From positions 31,565-95,564 of the forward strand of contig JAGPYM010000074.1 of the NCBI GenBank assembly GCA_020736575.1: a stretch of DNA of 64,000 bases, given 5' to 3'. This document shows positions 22,001 to 32,471 of the stretch, piece after piece. The stretch comes from Thelonectria olida. Taxonomy: Eukaryota > Ascomycota > Sordariomycetes > Hypocreales > Nectriaceae. The first letter of the stretch is position 1. Each line of letters begins with the position of its first letter. The translations under genes were made by a program, and so were the position numbers. The notes under the pieces were generated by a model. That model made no database searches. It saw only the letters and a list, made by a program, of their open reading frames with translations, and was not told the origin of the DNA.

Positions 22001-22588
22001 AGAGCGTGGGCTGGGTTAGCGGCCCGTCGGCCGTCTCGTCTGCCTTACCCTTAGCGGAAGCTAAGCTCCGAATGATCCGCGCAGGCGGCGCGAGGTGGCA
22101 TTTAATCCGAGACATCAAGTGGTCTGTTCCGTTGTGCTATTCGTGACGAATTAAAATGTGGCTTACATCATACGGAACGCCGGGCAGAATTAGACGTTTG
22201 GAATGAAAGATGCAAAGTACTCTACCGAAATGTGGCCGGCCACTCTTCGCTCGGAGCAGTTTAGTGCCGCGATCTCGGGTAGTGGAAGACGATATTCATA
22301 AGCGGGAGATGAACGAACAGCTTGCTTCGATACAATTTTGGCAGCAGTTCGGGTTGGCGGATAGAATACTGGGTTCCCTTTGCGCACCGCCTCCCCGCCT
22401 CACGCCCCCCTGTCATCCCCGGGAGCCTTGCCGCCAAGCCGGGCAACAGACGATGGATCCTGGCTGACTGTCAAGGCTGGCTCGATGCAAAGGTGGTAGC
22501 TCGACTTCCTGTTGTCAGGTCTGCCCCAAGACCGGCCCGTGCCAGCCGAGAAGAGGTCGCAGCAGGCCAGCACTGAGCATCCTCTGCA
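22001..22588. other. Upstream region of the sugar transporter
   Basis: GC-balanced, no supported gene. It contains C-rich stretches, including CCCCGG at about 22417, which fits the reverse of the CreA consensus. It probably acts as the promoter region of the gene at 22733. Confidence 0.45.
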
Positions 22589-22596
22589 TATAAATA
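22589..22596 (+). promoter_or_regulatory. TATA box
   Basis: TATAAATA lies about 140 bp upstream of the ATG at 22733, a plausible distance given a leader of roughly 100 bases. No competing ATG-initiated gene lies nearby. Confidence 0.5.
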
Positions 22597-22732
22597 TCGA
22601 CGTCCGATTCACGAAGTTGAATGCCTTCCTTCAACGAGCCAGTGTCCCATCTCTACCTGCTACGATCATTCACAGCTCAGACATCGATCACACAACAGCG
22701 ACGTTGAGAGGCAGCGAAGCTGAACCACCAGC

Positions 22733-24719
22733 ATGGCGCAGATCAAGATCGACTCGACGCCGCCCGTCGAGAACAAGACGGTCCTCGTCGCCGAGGGCAC
22801 AGGCAAGACGGCTGAGAACACAGGCTCGAGGACGAAGACTGTGCACAACGTATGTTTGTCCTGCTATGCTCAAAATAATAGGCGGTGGTCTTCAGGGCTG
22901 ATCATTCCGTGTCTCTTATTACGTAGGCCGAACTCTTCGCTGCTCTCCAGGAGAGTGAGATTCCACGATGGAGCAAAAGGTCCCTGCACATCTATTGTGA
23001 GTTCTTGCGACATCGTTTCACCCTGGTGAATCGCTCGCTGACACTTGGATGACGCTCGCCAGTTTGTATCTTCATCTCTTTCTTGTGCTCGTGTGCCAAC
23101 GGCTACGATGGCTCCCTGCTGTCGTCTATCCTCGCCATGAAGCACTTCCAGCAGACTTTTGGCACTAAACTCACCGGCCAGAAAGTCTCAGTCATCTCAT
23201 CGCTATACAACGTGTAAGCAGAACCACTTACCTTCCGTCCGATCACACGGCAGTGCGTCCTTTGTATCACTTGGCCCTCTGCGTTATCGTATAACGTAGT
23301 ATCCTGGTAAGCTAACTATCCGTCGGCTAGGGGCTCCATCGTTGCCACCCCCTTCGCTGCCCTGACGAGCGACCGGTTCGGACGCCGCGTCGGCATGTTC
23401 AGCGGCGCAACTCTCATCATTATCGGGTCCGTCATCGGCGCCACGGCGTCCACGGTTGCCCAGCTCACCGTTGGCCGGTTCATCCTCGGCGCCGGTATCC
23501 AGTTCATGACGGTAGCTGCCCCGGCCTATGCCATCGAGATCACTCCTCCGCACTGGCGCGGCCGCGCCGTCGGCTTCTACAACTGCGGTTGGTTCGGTGG
23601 CTCCATCCCTGCCGCTGCCGTGACGTTCGGATGTCAGTACATCAATAGTAACTACTCCTGGAAGGTCCCGATCATTCTGCAGTGCGTTGCTTCAGTCGTT
23701 GTCATCATGTCCGTGTGGTTCATTCCCGAGTCACCCCGGTACCTCATGTCTAAGAACAGGGACGAGGAGGCTATCCGCTTCCTCACCGACTACCACGGCA
23801 ATGGAAACCCCGAGTCCCGTCTCGTGCTCCTGGAAGTCGAAGAGATTCGTGAGAATATCCGTCAGGACCTCGTCGACAAGGCCAAGCCTTGGTGGGACTA
23901 CCGGCCTCTGCTAATCCCGCACAACGGCCGCTGGCGCACGGCGCAGGTCGTCATGATGGGCGTGTTTGGCCAATTCTCTGGAAACGGTCTCGGCTACTAC
24001 AACACCGAGATCTTCTCTATTATCGGCGTCAAGACAACTGCGGCGCAGCTCGGCTACCAGATCCTGTATCAGGCCCTGGGAGCCATCGGTGCTCTCACCG
24101 CGGTGCGCTTCACCGATCGCATGCCTCGCCGCGCTGTTCTCGTCTACGGCACCGCTGCCTTCACCGTCTTGCTCGCCATCAACGCCGGCCTGACCAACGC
24201 TATAGCCAACGACCAGGCCGCTCATGGAGGCGAAATCACCAACCAGGGCTACGCCCGTGGTGCCCTCGCCTTCTACTTCCTGTTCCAAGTCGTATACTCC
24301 TTCTCGTACACGCCGCTACAGGGTGTTATCCCTGCCGAGTCCCTCGACACGACCCTTAGAGCTAAGGGATTGGCCGTGTACGGTCTCGCCACCGGCCTCG
24401 TCGGCTTCATTAACACCTATGCCGGGCCTATCGGCCTTGAAAACATCGGCTTCAAGTATATCTACATCTTCGTCGGCTGGGACGTGGTGGAGTGCATTCT
24501 GTGGTACTTCTTTGGGTATATGAGACTTCCCCTCTTCACCTCTTCCGCTTCGAAGTCATGCTAATATTTCTTAGTGTTGAATCTCAGGGCCGAACCCTTG
24601 AGCAGCTCGAGTGGGTATATAACCAGCCCAACCCCGTCAAGGCATCTCAGCATGTGGACAAGGTCATCTTGCAGGCTGATGGTAAGGTGTCGGAAAAAGT
24701 CGTCGAGTATAAGGCTTAA
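22733..24719 (+). CDS. MFS sugar transporter (5 exons)
   Basis: Exons 22733..22849, 22927..22996, 23063..23213, 23331..24515 and 24575..24719 give 555 residues with all junctions in frame. Donors are GTATGT, GTGAGT, GTAAGC and GTATAT; acceptors are CGTAG, CGCCAG, GGCTAG and TTCTTAG. It is a plasma-membrane sugar porter. Visible features are CSCANGYDGSLLSSILA in segment 1, TSDRFGRRVGMFSG (loop 2-3), VGRFILGAGIQFMTVAAPAY, WRGRAVGFYNCGWFGGSIPA, WFIPESPRYLMSKNRDEEA, GQFSGNGLGYYNTEIF in segment 7, and the C-terminal SQGRTLEQLEWVY. The GQFSGNGLGYY form is typical of the fungal lactose/cellodextrin/hexose-permease-like branch; the substrate cannot be told. It stands alone, with no hydrolase next to it. 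Confidence 0.9.
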
Positions 24720-25673
24720 GAACTGAAGTTATAATGACTTAAGGCGATGATTACACTATTGCTTTAAGTTTACTACTTGTGTTATTTGTAAGCCATGACA
24801 GTCTGACCAATCTTTTATCTACCTAATTTACAAGCCTTGAGAATATCCATGCCAAACTTTGAATTCCTTAACGCATCCATCCTCGTCGTGTTGTCCCACG
24901 TTAGTTTCCATTCAACAGCTGAGGACGAGCTTTTGCGTCATCATAGGATGTCAAATCCTCGTCACTTAGACCAGTCACATGCCTGTTTGAGGTCTTGGCT
25001 CTGCAACTAGCATCTTACCCTCTCCGTCCGTCCGCAATGGTCTGCCCTAATGGCCGCTGCTGTGTTGCCAACTGAGCCCGCCTAAGAGCAGTGCTCCTGA
25101 CTCATCCAGAAACGGCTTCTTAAACATCGAGTATATCTGCTGATTGTTGAGTACTAAGGACCTCTTGCGCCATAATGTCCCGGCTACTTTGGTCCATGCA
25201 GCAAGGGACCCTATTAGTCTCTTAACAATGCTAACTTAATATAGGCAACAGGTTGAGTGTCAGCATACGGATGTAGGAATATTTGAATTTCGCCTTAGCC
25301 CTCAACTAACAGATCCGTAAAACTTGGGAATTCCTCCTAGGAAGAACCCCTGGGCAGGATCGTTGCCAAGAGACTTAGCGGGATCTTGGACTGCCAGACC
25401 CGCAAGGCACGGCTCCCAACGGAACAGAGTGTCACAGAGACTGAAGCGAGGGCAATGCTTGTTTTATATTTAGTAAGCTAAGAGTACTTTCGTTCCGGAC
25501 TGATAGACCGGCCGTTAGGAGATGCAATACTAATTGAGATACTTTCCAGGCTCCTCCACTTCTGCATCACCATAGCCGCCTGCTGCGGGAGATTACCGTT
25601 CCAATATCCGGATGGACGAATAATACGGTGTCGTTGGTGTACTGATTTCTCAAGTTGGGAACGAGAGCGCCGC
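24720..25673. other. Intergenic, nothing recognised
   Basis: No supported gene in about 950 bp between the convergent transporter and membrane-protein genes. No repeat is evident. Confidence 0.5.
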
Positions 25674-26447
25674 CTAGGGAGAACAAGAACAGGCGCGCAT
25701 TCGGGTAAAGGCGAGCAGCTCGTTGAGGACGGTGAATTCGACTTTCAGTTTTATGCTATAGACGAAAGGTTTGCATATCGTCTCGATCTCGAACTTTTTG
25801 GTATATTCGAGCGCTATAAGGACACTGTCGAAGAGTACAACGAGGGCGACCAGGAAGATGAGATCCCGGAAGATGATCCGTCCCTGCGCAGGTTTGATGG
25901 CAACTGTTGGCTTGAGGCTGTGGAAGGCTTCCCATAATAATAAGCTGGCGATGATGGATTCTTGAATCGTAAAGCCTATTATCTCAATCCTTTTGTAGAT
26001 GTTGAAGACGTCGATATAGGGTGCCGGGTTGCCTAAGTTGCAGAGAACGAAAAGAACTGATTCCGGGATTTGTACAAGGCAGGCGTTGAAAATAATCAAG
26101 ATAAGAACCCAGCGGATCTTTCTCTCGTCATAGACCACTAGATGTAAACGTGTCCACAGGACGACCGACTGCCCTGTCACCATAGCAACCCAACCAATGA
26201 CCGTGAGAAAACACAAGGGAAGATTTGGCGCGAGTCCGAAATACCGCAACATAAAGGCTGTAGCATGACAAGGGATCCCTAAGGCAGCGACTACCATACT
26301 CCAAAAGTACCGTCCCCTCCAGTATTTGAATGTGGTGAAGATCAAGACAAGGATCTCCAGAGTGCTATAGTAAGCAACTGCGAAGAAGACTGCCATTATC
26401 ACGGCCTGCAGCCTTGAAAGTGACGCGGGCCCCATCTCGCCAGCCAT
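25674..26447 (-). CDS. DUF7703-like multi-pass membrane protein
   Basis: 257 residues from ATG at 26447 (MAGEMGPASLSRLQ). The frame extends 67 codons upstream to another ATG at 26648, but that stretch looks unlike the family and the shorter start places the first membrane segment correctly. Around six or seven helices are visible, including VIMAVFFAVAYYSTLEILVL, YFWSMVVAALGIPCHATAFM and VALVVLFDSVLIALEY. The diagnostic stretch is GWVAMVTGQSVVLWTRLHLV, followed by IPESVLFV. These match the fungal membrane family I know as DUF7703. No function is established. No intron is needed; the C-terminal tail is short. Confidence 0.75.
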   Translation of the reverse strand: MAGEMGPASLSRLQAVIMAVFFAVAYYSTLEILVLIFTTFKYWRGRYFWSMVVAALGIPCHATAFMLRYFGLAPNLPLCFLTVIGWVAMVTGQSVVLWTRLHLVVYDERKIRWVLILIIFNACLVQIPESVLFVLCNLGNPAPYIDVFNIYKRIEIIGFTIQESIIASLLLWEAFHSLKPTVAIKPAQGRIIFRDLIFLVALVVLFDSVLIALEYTKKFEIETICKPFVYSIKLKVEFTVLNELLAFTRMRACSCSP

Positions 26448-29400
26448 TGTCTTAAGGATTTCGAGTTGCGGACATTGGAGCTTGGTGCGAAGCAGGAAGG
26501 TAAAGATCGGCCTGGAATTGAACATCATTAAGTAAAAACATCTGATTAGCCAGGCACAGTCGACGACGAGACATTCATCTGGGCCTAAAACTATCACAAA
26601 GGCCGCAGGAGGAGGGGTTTCCCATTTGCCATGAATAAGGTTTCGCACTACTCCAGAATTTCATAGCGTTTGTATTGAGACGAGCTCTGGACTAAAGGAC
26701 AGGAACCGCGGAGCTGTTAAATTTGGTGTTCACACCGACGGGGGTGCCGACACAGCTACCCCGGAGCAGAAGTGGAAACAGGATTCAAGCTGAGACAGAT
26801 CCCAGGCAGACGTGGTGATACGACAGAATCACGATAAAGTCGAACACTAGGGTTGTGTACGGGACTGCTAATTGTCTTCGCCATGGCTGGCTCGAACAGC
26901 AAGAACAAGTTTGAGAAGCCCTGAACTGTGGTCGCGCGGCTGCTCATACTGTTCGGAGCCATATTGAGCGTTGAAGAGGCATGGGAAAAGGGTCCAGACG
27001 ACGGTCGGCCTGAGGTGTAGACAACGGCATAGCGTAACACCAAGCGGGTGAGGAGATGACTCGATCATCAACAGCCTGTTTCCAGCCGCGTGTCACGAGG
27101 CTCGAGCTAACGGGATAATGTCAAGTGTGCGGGGCCTATATTATTGTAGTAGCTCACCGAAAGGGAGAGGATAGAAGCGTGGCATGACTCAAGACCCTAT
27201 GCTGCCCACCAGACGGCTTTCACATGGCCAGACTTTGCACAAGGAGATCTTGGATAGCCAAATCGGCTGTCCGGGTGGTCCATCCAGTGTCAACACGGAC
27301 CGCCTGCGGGGTCCGGTGCAAGTCGGCCCCAAGTTTTCCGGGCAGGGGGGTTCGGGTCGTATAGCTAATGTTGTTCCTGGCCGGGGCTCCGGCTTGCAGT
27401 CGGATGAAGACACGGAGATCTTCTCAGGGTTGGGGTGACTAGTTGTCCCTGAAGATGTGGGTTCGGTGGTGGTGGTGGTTGATGGTAATGTATGGGAGCG
27501 TTACTCGTGGCAGGGGGGCATACAGAAGGCCCTATAGGGGGTCGACTGTTCGTTGTGAGGTTCGCAGAGACGCTGCTGTCGGCCGGCATGAGGGCAGATT
27601 TGGCGTCAGCAAGCGCTTGAATCTTTAATCCTCCCCCACCCACATTTTGGCTGGTTTGTAAAACTCACACATGTTCTGGACTTGGCCATTGTTGGGACCA
27701 GCCCGCTTTTGCTTTATAGTAGTGTGGTTTTTAGCGTCATATTGTTCTGGCACATTGCGAAACTTGGGCATCGACGAGGATAACTCGGCATCCACCTTCC
27801 GAGATAAGATCTTGGACTAATGAGAGACTTATCTCCCCTGCAAAGCTATATGCACTCTTAAGTATCGCTTTGACTATCTAAGCCAATTGGTTATAATCCC
27901 TGTTTGCTATGGATTCGTAGCCAAGGGGCAACTAAGGAGATGGAGCCGATTCTATAGGCGTGACAGGCAGGGGGGTTTTGCAAGGATACATTCTCCTCTT
28001 GTCTACTATATACTCTTGGCTTCTGACTCGCAACGGCAACATACTGCCTGCCGTCATTCGGATTCCCAAGTGGGTGTGATCTAGGGGATGGAGCGGGGAG
28101 TTCGACCCTCGTCTGTTTACGTATCGCGCGACGTGGATCGCTAGAGCGGGGGGCAGAAACTGAATTTGCGTTTCTCGACAGGGTACATAAAAGTGCGCGG
28201 TAACTAGTACCTTCTTGCTAGAGACCTTCCACCCTGAATGGAGGGGCTAGAAATCATGGACTGCCGACACGCTAAGCGTAAATCTTTGAACCCATGAGTG
28301 TGTTCTGGCGTCCTATCCTAGAGATTTACCTCCCCACCTTTCCCATTAAGGTGAGGATTCTCCAGACCTAAATGTAGGGAAATTGACGACTTGACGCAAA
28401 TGTAAATTAGAGGTTGCTAGAGTAAGTTAGCTACACACTTGACATTCAATGGCGGCACTTGCCGGCCGCTGGATGCGAATAACCTCGCACAGACGCACGG
28501 GCAAGTACGTGTGTACACAGATTGTATTCCAGTCAATCGCGTGAATGTAATACCTCTCCAGCTACTCACCCCAACGCATGGAGAAGCCAGAGCTTCTACA
28601 TAGTCGCCGACGTGGACGTCTTCGCACTTCGTCTCGAATTGCGACTTGCGGGACACTCGCCCGAGTTCAGCGGAGACGACTCTCTTGACAGAGAGGTAGG
28701 CGGACGGGTCTCCGGTTCTCGAGCCATTCTAATGTGAAGCCCGTCTGGTGGGCAGCAATAGGCCTGTAGGTAGGCGATGGCTGACACTTGGTACGAGGGA
28801 GCTTGATGCTAAGACGCGGCTATGTTGGCACCTGCAGGGGTCGAGCGGAATCTGCCGTGAGGGATGGAGGCAGACCCTTGCAACTTCGTCCCCTCCACTC
28901 TCCACCGGTTCCAGTTGCCTTTCGGAGCCCACTGTTTGGCGGCTCTCGATTCCCCCATGTGCATGAATGAGGTGGTGGTGAGAAGTCACGGGTAGACCAC
29001 CCACGTCAACAGATGCGAGCCCGAAAGCTTGCATCTGCCACGACGCACACACGCAGACAATTCCTCTGAACAGATTGGGCCCTCGTCCTTCCGTACAGGT
29101 CTCCGGTCCGGGCCCCTTCCTCCCCCCAACTCCACTCCGGCAGCCTCGGTGGGGGTTGCTGCCAAGCAGTGCCAGAGCGCGGCATTTGGAGGGTGGTGCG
29201 TCAGACCGTGTTCCAGGAAGCTCGCGGACGACAGGGCCTGAACCCACGCCCATGGGATTGGAATTCCCGCTGTCTGGAACAAATGGCATGACGCACGCAC
29301 GTACATACCGAGTACGGCGCTCCTTTGCCTGTCGCAGCCCAGCCCGTGCGCAATTGCGCCCCTCGATTGCCATTCCTTTGTCCTTGACCGACCTTCCGAT

Positions 29401-29886
29401 TTCTTCATTAGGGCCGACGCCTCTTTTCAACTACCGTGCCGAGAAAAGTTAATCCGGTCCTCCGTTTGACGCTAGGCATGTCGATCTAGATGGCTGTCTT
29501 TTCTTACTCCAACACCGCCATCTCTCGGCCACTCTTCAAAATCGGAGCCGCATGAATTACTCCCTTCGGAGCCGCTTAATGCAGCCCTTAAGAAAGCCGC
29601 ATGCCAAGTTGGCATTTGTCGGGTGATTGACCTGTTTTGTTTTCTGCAAGACGACGCCTTGCGGCAAGTGGTGGACATGGAAAGCGGAGATCACGACGCC
29701 CGGCACAGCGATGGCGACGATGGGAATGGGCGGGACTTCGGCTTCACCTTCGACTGCTCGATTGCGGAGGTGGGCGGGGCAGCCAGCTTCATCGAGCCGG
29801 ATGTAGGCGGACCCTTTCGATGTGACCTTGTGAGGATGCCGCGTGCTGACTCGACGGCGTGGGACGCCTGACGACAGTTTTCGACC
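26448..29886. other. Long intergenic region, no supported gene
   Basis: About 3.4 kb with only overlapping low-quality frames on both strands. The GC-rich part at 28.7-29.4 kb gives long frames on both strands (for example 233 codons on the minus strand, 28729..29430), as expected for GC-rich non-coding DNA; none shows a domain. A GGT-repeat stretch occurs near 27466. Confidence 0.5.
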
Positions 29887-31083
29887 ATGTCAGCGTCTTC
29901 TATAGGAGATGCAACGTCAATGTCGTCGAATTCTAACTGGAGTGGCAACAGGAACGACTCGGCCTCCCTATCAGATAGCGTGCGAACCTTTCCCGAGGAG
30001 TTTGGGCGCACCTATCACGCCTATCGTGCCGGCTGTAAGAAACCTCCTCTGCGCATCCCCAGAGTTCCAACTGACAGTGGACATGCAGCATACGTTTTTC
30101 CCAACGATACCCCGGAGCAGGAGCGCCTGGAGCTCCAGGGCGAGTGCATTAAGAGGCTCTTGGACGATAGGCTTTACCTTGCTCCGCTCTCGACCTCGAG
30201 GCCTCCACGCGCCATCCTCGACGTGGCCACGGGCGTAGGCGATTGGGTCATCCAGATGGGCGACTTGTTCCCCGAGTCCATGGTTATTGGCACCGATCTA
30301 TCCCCTATCCAGCCAGCGGAGGTACCTCCTAATGTTCACTTCTACGTGGAGGATTCGTAAGTGTCTATCCAAGCACGTACTAACGGGGCTGATCCAAGTC
30401 GGCTTTGCGCCATCCCATCTGACTGTCTCCAGGACCGACCTATGGGACTTCTCGCAACAATTCGACTATATCCATACGCGAGCTACCTCCGGCAGCTGGG
30501 CCGCCTTTGAGACTCAGATCGCCGAGCAAGCCTTCGCCGCGCTCGAGCCTGGCGGTTGGTTTGAGTCGCAAGAAGTCGATTGCAATGTTTACTGTGATGA
30601 TGGCACTCTCGATCCTAACGGACCTATAGCGGCATGGTCTAATGACCTAATCGCCGCATCAGAGAAGCTTAATCGCCCTGCCATCTTGGGGGCCACCCTT
30701 AAGGAGGTTTTCGAGAGGGTCGGCTTCGTCGATGTACAACAGCGCATCTTCAAAATGCCCATTGGCGGGTGGGCCAAGGACACCCGGCTTAAGGAAATAG
30801 GGTATATGTGGGGGGTAAACGTCTTGGAGGGATTAGCTGGCTTCTCTTACCAGCTCTTCAATAAGGCATTTGAACGAACGAGCGCACAGATCGAGGTAAG
30901 TATAGCTTGAGGTACCACTACATTTATGATTTCACTATGCTAGTTCATAGACGGGTCTGCTTACGAATTTATTTATAGGTTTCTCTCATCGATGTTCGAC
31001 AAGATCTCACCAACCCGCGTATACACTGCTACATGCCTGCCTTTGTTGTATGGGGGAGGAAGCCACATCCTGACGAAGTGTGA
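29887..31083 (+). CDS. LaeA-like SAM-dependent methyltransferase
   Basis: Exons 29887..30356, 30433..30895 and 30979..31083 give 345 residues. Both introns (76 and 83 bp) begin GTAAGT and end CCAG or TATAG, and both junctions keep frame (VEDS-TDLWDF and SAQIE-VSLIDV). The SAM-binding motif I is AILDVATGVGDWVIQMGD at residues 109-126, followed by MVIGTDLSPIQPAEVPPNV, which is the hallmark of the LaeA-like/TAM family of fungal methyltransferases. Later motifs FDYIHTRATSGSW and ALEPGGWFESQEVD also fit. Members include regulators of secondary metabolism and many biosynthetic or unknown enzymes. Here motif I has ATG-V-G instead of the commoner GTGTG, and no metabolite cluster surrounds it, so a global regulator role is not implied. 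Substrate unknown. Confidence 0.85.
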
Positions 31084-31559
31084 GACGCTCGGAGCGCGAG
31101 GCGACTCCGCCGGTCCTATATATGTATAGTGGAATTCCTGTTTGAAGGTACAGAGAAAGAGAAAGAGGCGGCGCGAGGCGGAATGGGAGGCGCACATGAT
31201 AGAGGTTGTGCGGTTACGTCGGCGGGCAGTGCCAACTAAGAACGACCTTCACCAAGTCGAAGATGGGACCTAAGGCAGCAGTTCGTTGGTTGACCTTGTT
31301 ATGTATGGCTTTCCGAATCTCAGACATATCTGAAGCTACAACTAGTCTCAACGAGGCCATTGGCAGGGAACATGCTGGCAGGGCGTTTGGTTTCTTTTTG
31401 AAAGCCCTGGCATGTACATATTGGCCGTAAAAGCCTGCATTGCTCCCCTAGGTAGAAGACTTCACCCAGAGGCCTCTCCGCCGCATAATTACTATTCTTA
31501 TGTCTAACTCACCTAGCGCGTTTGATTCCTAGCCATGCCCGTCAACCCATTTGGGGGCT
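31084..31559. other. Intergenic, nothing recognised
   Basis: No supported gene. A 74-codon plus-strand frame at 31206..31430 shows no domain. Confidence 0.4.
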
Positions 31560-31865
31560 AAGCATAAGGGTAGCTCCATCTCCAGTGAAATATAGAAGCG
31601 CAATAACTGGCAGAACTACTCTAAGACACGCGTCGCTTTATTCTTTCTCTTAAGCGGGCCATAGATGGCTCCATTATGGGTCTTTAGTCCCACCCGCCGC
31701 CTATTCAGACTACTCTTCAAGAAAGACGAGCCGGATTGGATCACAGCGAAGCCCAGTACGGAATCGGACTGGAATGCTTGCCAGCAGACGCTCGAGGGTC
31801 ATGGTGACTCGGTGAGGTCGGTCGTCTTCTCGGCGGATGAGTCTAGCTCCCCTTGGAGCCAATGA
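31560..31865 (+). pseudogene. NACHT-WD40 (NLR) gene fragment
   Basis: Two adjacent pieces in different frames match the junction between the helical region and the first WD repeat of HET-E-type fungal NLRs. DTRRFILSLKRAIDGS (about 31624..31671) is followed, after a frameshift, by WVFSPTRRLFRLLFKKDEPD and then WNACQQTLEGHGDSVRSVVF, where the WD repeat starts. It ends after the first blade. Such proteins act in self/non-self recognition. Only about 100 residues remain. Confidence 0.65.
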
Positions 31866-32055
31866 GGCCTTGCAAGAGGACTGGCTGAGCCGTGAGGCGG
31901 CAGCAACTTCAATAGCTTAGCTCAGCGCGTCCTGTCCCCCAACAGGGGACTTTTCTGGCCTCCCGGCCTCCGGGACGGAAAATATACATACATGCATATA
32001 TCATCATCCACTGAGTCGGCCTCTTAATGGTTGTGTGGTCTATCGCCCACTAAGC

Positions 32056-32471
32056 TCAAGGGAATCTGCTTCCTTATCCTGCTCGCCGTCAACATCAGCG
32101 GCATGAACATCTGGGTGCCTACGCGTCTGAAGATCAACAAAAGCTCCATCCACGTCAACGACATCTAGGATCGGTTCGAAATGTCATCTTTGCCGTCATA
32201 GACGCTACTCTCAATTTCTACTTCATCTACGTGGTCAAAAAGCGGCTTGTCTAGTCGCCTGTACCAGATGAACATATTCCTCGTAGGAATTTCTTTCTCA
32301 TTGGATGTAAGTTGATGCGGCAGAAGACTCACTTTTCTAGTTCTTGCTACTAACTTGATTTGCTAGGTCTTGCTCGTCAGCATGACGTCTTTGCCCAACA
32401 GCTTTGCGTATGCACCCATGCTCAGGATCGGGCCCAACGGCGAAAAGCAGGATGTGCTGGAGCTCCACTAG
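32056..32471 (+). pseudogene. Fungal integral membrane protein relic
   Basis: Pieces in different frames: ICFLILLAVNISGMNIWVPT and then HVNDI-stop-DR; VIFAVIDATLNFYFIYVVKK after a frameshift and ending in a stop; LYQMNIFLVGISFSLDV before a likely intron with GTAAGT and TTGCTAG; and VLLVSMTSLPNSFAYAP to the stop at 32471. Together they resemble uncharacterised fungal membrane proteins with helices flanking a W-D-R motif; the Trp codon of that motif would be the TAG at 32166..32168, a G-to-A change in TG context. At least one frameshift and two stops make it a relic. Confidence 0.55.

Noticed and set aside
28095..28125. tRNA-like T arm (GGGAGTTCGACCCTC)
   Set aside because: No acceptor stem, D arm or anticodon arm could be fitted at the right distances.
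28729..29430. 233-codon minus-strand ORF with long opposing ORFs
   Set aside because: GC-rich region open in several frames on both strands, Arg/Gly/Pro-rich translation, no domain.
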